DNA of 64,000 nt from Alviniconcha marisindica (lineage: Eukaryota; Mollusca; Gastropoda; Provannidae), in the NCBI GenBank assembly GCA_018857735.1, contig JABMCL010003147.1, positions 1 through 64,000 on the forward strand, in the 5' to 3' direction. The translations under genes and the position numbers were made by a program. The notes under the pieces are model-generated. The model was not told where the DNA came from. It worked only from the letters and a program-made list of their open reading frames with translations, and did no database searches. Below are positions 58,399-64,000 of this stretch, piece after piece (the first letter of the stretch is position 1; each line of letters starts with the position of its first letter).

Positions 58399-59198
58399 TC
58401 AGCTGTCTTCTATCAATGGTTCATCAATGTTTGCGTCTGCAGAGACTTTTCTGAAATCACACAGAAGGGCAGCTTGCTTCAGTGAAAGACTGACTGACTT
58501 AACTTTGTTATGCAAGGATGAAGGTTTAGGCACAAATACCTGTCTTTGATGCAGTTACGACACAACCAAAATGGTACAATGAAACTGAGTTGAAAATCAA
58601 AACAAATCAACAACAAAACAAAACAGTATCATTTACAATACACCGACACCTAACTTCTCACCAATTCCAACACACACGCATACATGCACACACACACACA
58701 CACACACACGGACACACATGGACACACGTACATACACACGCACACACATGGACACACATACGCACGCACACACACACACACATGGACACATACACACACA
58801 CATGGAGACACACACACAAACAGCACACACCTAGCTCCTTACCTCTTCATGATGTGCGTAAAAGATTCCGGTGCCGAGTGTGATCGGCCGCTGCGTTGAA
58901 ACTCGTCTTTGACAGAGCTTCTGATGCGGATAAGAGGTTCGGAAGGACTTCTGCTTCAGGATAGACTTCACCAGGATCTGTCAACACACATACGGATAAA
59001 CTTCACCAGGACCTATCAACTCACATCAGGATAGACTTCACCAGGATCTATCCACACACACACACACACACAGCATCTCCTTGTGTCACAAAGAAAATGT
59101 GAAGAGGCTGTTTCCAAATCCACATCAACACACACACACACACAGCATCTTCCTGTGTCACCAAGTAAATGCCAACAGGTTGTTTCCAAATCCACATC

Positions 59199-59255
<57 letters not shown>

Positions 59256-62200
59256 CATCTTCCTGTGTCACCAAGTAAATGCCAACAGGTTGTTTCCAAA
59301 TCCACATCAACACACACACACACACAAGTAAATGCCAACAGGATCTTTCCAAATCCACCAGGCTGAACTTCAGCCATGTACACAATGTGGAGTAAGGTTG
59401 CGCAGCAGTCAGGAGATCAGGAAGGATGGTGATGATGCGTTTTCAGCCTGGACAGGTTTATGCTTTTGTCTGGACCGCAACCATCCCAGCTGAATGCCCC
59501 GCCACGGTGCTTATTCCACAGGGCAATAGATTTGTACGACTGTCACGTCAGTTTTGTTGTGTTTCCTGCATTCATGTCAGATCTGTCTGAGAATTTGCTC
59601 TTCCCCTCCCCCCGCCCCCCCTGCTGTGTCTCCCTACACACAGACCACCACCACCACCATGGTGTTACACTAGTGACAAGTTATTCTGCTTGAGCTTTGT
59701 ACAGCTGTCACATTATCCACAATTACTGTCACATTATCCTCAATTACTGTTACATTATCCACAATTACTATATAAAATTATGTAAAATGCTCCCCCCCAC
59801 CCCCCCACCACTTTTTTTTTTCTGACACATTTCATGACAACGGTTGGATTGGAACATGATGAAAACTGGGACTGGAACATGATGAAAATTGGGACTGGAT
59901 CATGATGACAACTGTTGGTTTGGAACATGATGAAAACTGGGACTGGATCATGACAACTGTTGGTTTGGAACATGATAAAAACTGGGGGATTGGAGCATGA
60001 TGAAACCTGGGAGACTGGAGCATGATGAAACCTGGGGGATTGGAGCATGATGAAAACAGAGCCAAAAAAACACCACGTGGACTTACCAGCGTGTCCAATT
60101 TAGGGACGTGTTTGACGACATTCTCCACCTCCTCCTCCGTGACCTCGATCAGCGTGCAGTTCTTGGTGTGCGTCAGCAGCGGCCACGTCCCTTTCATGGT
60201 CACCCAGGGGTCCTCCTGCAATCAGAGGGCAGTGGAGTGACCGCTTCCTGAGTGATCGCTCCTCACGCCAGACCACCTTCCGCTAACAAAACTAGCACCA
60301 TACTTCAACGGAGGCACCCCTCCCCTAACCCACTAGACAGCCTGGTCCACCCACTGGTCCCTCTGTCAGCATCAGACTTAGTGGAGAGACTGGGCCACCC
60401 ATGTTAGACCACTACTCTACAGCATGACACATCAGTGGAGAGACTGGGCCACCCACGTTAGACCACTACTCTACAGCATGATACATCAGTAGAGAGACTG
60501 GGCCACCCATGTTAGACCACTACTCTACAGCATGACACATCAGTAGAGAGACTGGTCCACCCATGTTAGACCACTACTCTACAGCATGACACATCAGTAG
60601 AGAGACTGGTCCACCCATGTTAGACCACTACAGCATGATACATCAGTAGTGAGACTGGTCCACCCACGTTAGACCACTACAGCATGACACATCAGTAGAG
60701 AGACTGGTCCACCCACGTTAGACCACTACAGCATGACACATCAGTAGAGAGACTGGTCCACCCATGTTAGACCACTACTCTACAGCATGACACATCAGTA
60801 GAGAGACTGGGCCACCCACGTTAGACCACTACTCTACAGCATGATACATCAGTAGAGAGACTGGGCCACCCATGTTAGACCACTACTCTACAGCATGACA
60901 CATCAGTAGAGAGGCTGGTCCACCCATGTTAGACCACTACAGCATGATTCATCAGTAGTGAGACTGGTCCACCCACGTTAGACCACTACTCTACAGCATG
61001 ACACATCAGTAGTGAGACTGGTCCACCCACGTTAGACCACTACTCTACAGCATGATACATCAGTAGAGAGACTGGGCCACCCATGTTAGACCACTACTCT
61101 ACAGCATGACACATCAGTAGAGAGAGGCCACCCATGTTGACCCTCTCTACAGCATGATCACATCAGTAGAGAGACGTCCCCCTGTTAGACCACTCAGCAG
61201 ATACTCAGTAGAGACTGGCACCCACTTAACCACTAGCATGACACATCAGTAGAGAGACTGGTCCACCCACGTTAGACCACTACAGCATGACACATCAGTA
61301 GAGAGACTGGTCCACCCATGTTAGACCACTACTCTACAGCATGACACATCAGTAGAGAGACTGGGCCACCCACGTTAGACCACTACTCTACAGCATGAAC
61401 ATCAGTAGAGAGACTGGGCCACCCATGTTAGACCACTACTCTACAGCATGACACATCAGTAGAGAGACTGGTCCACCCATGTTAGACCACTACAGCATGA
61501 TTCATCAGTAGGAGACTGGTCCACCCACGTTAGACCACTACTCTACAGCATGACACATCAGTAGGAGACTGGTCCACCCACGTTAGACCACTACTCTACA
61601 GCATGATACATCAGTAGCGAGACTGGTCCACCCACGTTAGACCACTACTCTACAGCATGATACATCAGTAGAGAGACTGGTCCACCCACGTTAGACCACT
61701 ACTCTACAGCATCATACATCAGCAGAGAGACTGGTCCACCCACGTTAGACCACCCCTCGTCATCATACTTCAGCGGAGAGACCGGTCCTTCTAGAAGCAT
61801 CATATATCAGTGGAGAGACTGGTCCTTCAGAAGCATCATACTTCAGTGGAGAGACCGGTCCCTCTAGCAGAATCATACTTCAGTGGAGAGACTGGTCCTT
61901 CTAGCAGCATCATACTTCAGTGGAGAGACCGGTCCTTCTAGCAGCATCATACTTCAGTGGAAAGACCGGTCCTTCTAGAAGCATCACACTTCAGTGGAGA
62001 GACCGGTCTTTGCCCCCACCACGAGATTTCTCCCCAGTCAAATTCCGTGCAGACTCTGCTGAGGTCCCCTACATGTGCGCTATCCATCTGTGGCATCCAT
62101 CGGTCACAAGTGCTGAAGGACCTGGGCCTTGAAAAGTCACCATCAGCTGTCCCTGGAGCAGCGCCTGTTGTGAAAGTCACCATCAGCTGTCCCTGGAGCA

Positions 62201-63664
62201 GCGCCTGTTGTGAAAGTCACCATCAGCTGTCACTGGAGCAGCGCCTGTTGTGAAAGTCACCATCAGCTGTCACTGGAGCAACGCCTGTTGTGAAAGTCAC
62301 CATCAGCTGTCACTGGAGCAACGCCTGTTGTGAAAGTCACCATCAGCTGTCACTGGAGCAGCGCCTGTTGTGAAAGTCACCATCAGCTGTCACTGGAGCA
62401 ACGCCTGCTGTGAAAGTCACCATCAGCTGTCACTGGAGCAGCGCCCGTTGTGGCTGTGCAGGTCGATGCGGGAGTGACAGTCCCTTGCCGCAGCGGCTGC
62501 CCTTGAAAGTGGTGTCTGCAGGTGGAGCTTGTCGGCTGTTCTGGCGTCTCGCTCTTGGTTCATCTGACGTAGCTTCTCTTCCCCTCTGCACAGGTTCACA
62601 TGTGTGCACATACACAGTGAACACGTGTACACCTCCCCTCTGCACAGGTTCATATGTGTGCACATACACAGTGAACACGTGTACACCTCCCCTCTGCACA
62701 GGTTCATATGTGTGCACATACACAGTGAACACATGTACACCTCCCCTCTGCATAGGTTCATATGTGTGCACATACACAGTGAACACATGTACACTTCCCC
62801 TCTGCACAGGTTCACATGTGTGCACATACACAGTGAACTCATGTACACCTATACATGCAAAAAGATCACCTATGCACGTTAAAGATCAACCAACCAGTCA
62901 TGAATGGCCCCTCACCTTGATCTCACTCAAAGTGATGCGAGTGTTGGGGTTCTTGTCCAGCATCCTCAGGATCAACCTCTGAAGGTCCGTCGATATGCTG
63001 GGGCTGAAAGACAATCAGTCAGCAATTAATCCACATGTAGATGTGTACTGCACAATGATCACCCCCACACTCAAAGATCAGCATCCTCAATCTCTAAAGG
63101 TCTGTCGATATACTGGGGCTGACAGACAATCAGTCAGCAATTACCTACATGTAGGTGTGCATTTTCACAATAATCACCCTCACGCTCAAAGATCAGCATC
63201 CTCACTGTCAACCTCTGAAGGTCAGATGGTGTGCTAGAGTTCTTTGTTGATTTGTTGATCGCTTTTATATAGCACTATTCTCTGCTCTTGAGCAGACTCG
63301 ATAATAAATAATAAATGGAAATTTCAGATTCACACACACATGCATGCACGCACGCAAGTACGCATGCATGCACACACACACACCACCCCCTGCAAAACAC
63401 ACACAAACACACACCACTGCAAACCCCCCCCCCCCCTGCAAAACACATACACACACACCACCCCCTGCAAAACACACACACAACCCCCCCTCCCCACCCA
63501 CCCCCTGCAAAACACATATACACACACACGACATACCCATGCAACATATATATGTATGCCATGCACACATGCTGCACCACACAGTAATACCTTTCAGGAA
63601 AAACGACCATGTCCTTCAAGATTTTCTTGTGCAGACCAAGGATGTACTCTTCCTGGAAGGGGAC
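58399..63664 (-). CDS. Ca2+/calmodulin-dependent protein kinase kinase, 3' part
   Basis: CAMKK phosphorylates and activates CaMKI/CaMKIV and AMPK in response to Ca2+/calmodulin. Five minus-strand exons, in transcript order: 63664-63591, 63003-62916, 60215-60087, 58977-58843, 58450-58399 (stop TGA). All have GT-AG borders. Exon 1 here reads [14 protein letters not shown], late kinase lobe. Exon 2 reads [20 protein letters not shown], the end of the catalytic domain. Exon 3 reads PWVT and [19 protein letters not shown], the hallmark of CAMKK after the kinase domain. Exon 4 reads [12 protein letters not shown], the calmodulin-binding segment, and in another frame [10 protein letters not shown]. 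Exon 5 ends DEPLIEDS. Exon 4 needs one base fewer to join both its halves and to match the exon 5 phase, so a frameshift or assembly error lies near 58935. The N-terminal exons lie beyond 64000. Confidence 0.88.
58680..58830. repeat. (CA)n with ACACATGGACACA units
   Basis: CA dinucleotides interrupted by ATGGACACA, next to the donor of the penultimate kinase exon. Confidence 0.9.
58950..59060 (-). repeat. Tandem copies of a kinase exon acceptor
   Basis: The bases covering the acceptor and start of exon 58977-58843 (GGATAGACTTCACCAGGATC on the + strand) recur at about 58996 and 59031, just upstream of the exon on the minus strand. CTG in the true copy corresponds to the splice CAG; the two other copies read CTA in that place. 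Confidence 0.75.
59060..59360 (+). repeat. CA-rich repeat with CAGCATCTTCCTGTGTCACC units
   Basis: Three units contain CAGCATCTTCCTGTGTCACC, AAGTAAATGCCAACAGG and TTTCCAAATCCACATCAAC, separated by (CA)n runs; a fourth partial unit follows. Confidence 0.85.
59830..60060 (+). repeat. ~20-30-bp imperfect tandem repeat
   Basis: Units of GGAACATGATGAAAACTGGG and GGATCATGATGACAACTG; it ends beside the donor of exon 60215-60087. Confidence 0.8.
60390..61760 (+). repeat. 54/48-bp tandem repeat in a kinase intron
   Basis: About 27 units of CCACCCATGTTAGACCACTA plus CTCTACAGCATGACACATCA plus GTAGAGAGACTGGT. Some units lack CTCTAC. A degenerate patch lies at 61120-61240. Confidence 0.95.
61765..62020 (+). 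repeat. 36-bp tandem repeat
   Basis: About seven units of AGCATCATACTTCAGTGGAG plus AGACCGGTCCTTCTAG. Confidence 0.92.
62137..62456 (+). repeat. 40-bp tandem repeat, 8 copies
   Basis: TCACCATCAGCTGTCACTGG plus AGCAGCGCCTGTTGTGAAAG, with units starting every 40 bases from 62137. Only scattered substitutions, so the array is homogeneous. Confidence 0.95.
62580..62845 (+). repeat. 54-bp tandem repeat, 5 copies
   Basis: CCTCCCCTCTGCACAGGTTC plus ACATGTGTGCACATACACAG plus TGAACACGTGTACA. Frames are open on both strands because 54 is a multiple of three; no gene inferred. Confidence 0.93.
62955..63235 (-). repeat. Tandem copies of a second kinase exon acceptor
   Basis: The exon 63003-62916 start and acceptor (GATATGCTGGGGCTGAAAGA, AATCAGTCAGCAATTA on the + strand) recur at about 63105-63140, where the matching acceptor reads GACAG. 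A shorter third copy lies near 63195-63230. Both lie upstream of the true exon on the minus strand. Confidence 0.82.
63340..63545. repeat. CA-rich repeat with CACCCCCTGCAAAACACA units
   Basis: About five units of CACCCCCTGCAAAACACACA mixed with C runs. Translations (Thr/His-rich or Cys/Val-rich) are artefacts. Confidence 0.88.
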
Positions 63665-63679
63665 CTGCCACGCACAGAA

Positions 63680-63930
63680 AGCAACCAATAAAACACACAA
63701 CATTTTACGGACATAGCACCACCCAGGAACTGACCCTTACAGTGAGGTTGCGTGCAAAACTGATTCAAAGACAATGGAGCTAATTGCTTAGATCTACATC
63801 AAAATACAACCGATAAAATACGCAACATTTTAAGGAGACAGCTTCACCCAGGAACTGACCCTTAGAGTGAGGTTGTGTGCAAAACTGATTCAAAGACAAT
63901 GGAGCTAATTGCTTTAATCTACATCAAAAT
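63680..63930 (+). repeat. ~125-bp tandem duplication
   Basis: ACCCAGGAACTGACCCTTA recurs at 63721 and 63846 with the surrounding sequence through GGAGCTAATTGCTT. It lies immediately upstream (minus strand) of kinase exon 63664-63591 but does not copy the exon. Confidence 0.88.
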
Positions 63931-64000
63931 ACTGCTGTTCTTGAACTGGTGGTGTGCAGTAGAGATTATCATCGGGCAAATGTCCAAACATTGGAAGAGA

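Noticed and set aside
60390..62456. Regular direct repeats resembling a CRISPR array
   Set aside because: Units abut with no unique spacers, lie in an intron of a eukaryotic kinase gene, and have no cas genes nearby.
62423..62982. Open frames of 130-190 residues over the 54-bp repeat
   Set aside because: 54 is a multiple of three, so the repeat is open on both strands. One of the frames overlaps a real kinase exon on the other strand.

Overview
Eukaryotic, intron-rich nuclear DNA, most likely from a mollusc and possibly a marine gastropod. This rests on intron structure, on a Ty3/Gypsy and a DIRS-like retroelement, and on SINE-like tails ending in repeated ACTT units; the species cannot be read from the window. 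There are no bacterial operons, rRNA genes or CRISPR arrays. Most of the sequence is tandem repeats and low-complexity DNA, which creates many long open frames that are not genes.

Two host genes can be assembled exon by exon. The first lies on the + strand (24431-42710) and is complete: 13 coding exons for an AidB-type acyl-CoA dehydrogenase (C. elegans ACDH-11-like) of about 632 residues with a plausible mitochondrial presequence. One base in exon 11 breaks its frame. The second lies on the - strand (58399-63664, entering from beyond the right edge) and is the 3' part of a Ca2+/calmodulin-dependent protein kinase kinase (CAMKK): the end of the kinase domain, the autoinhibitory/calmodulin-binding segment and the C-terminus, in five exons. 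The two genes converge.

Layout: 1-6290 is AT-rich DNA with short dispersed repeats and a ~171-bp satellite apparently derived from a SINE tail. 6290-13600 is a segmental duplication of two large blocks and one partial block; each large block holds a foldback-like element with ~230-bp inverted arms around a CT-rich satellite. 13780-24150 is a run of minisatellites. 24200-42710 is the dehydrogenase gene, with an old Ty3/Gypsy element (25353-30711) antisense in intron 1. 43061-46280 holds a tRNA-headed SINE and a 30-bp minisatellite. 46426-48124 is a truncated DIRS-like retrotransposon with an intact gag-like ORF and an in-frame amber codon before the reverse transcriptase. 48400-58390 is repeats and unassigned DNA. 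58399-64000 is the kinase gene.

The most striking pattern is that tandem arrays repeatedly sit exactly on exon edges, in both genes. At least seven exon boundaries lie inside or beside local tandem duplications that copy the splice site plus part of the exon, including about 30 copies of one 3' splice site before dehydrogenase exon 11.
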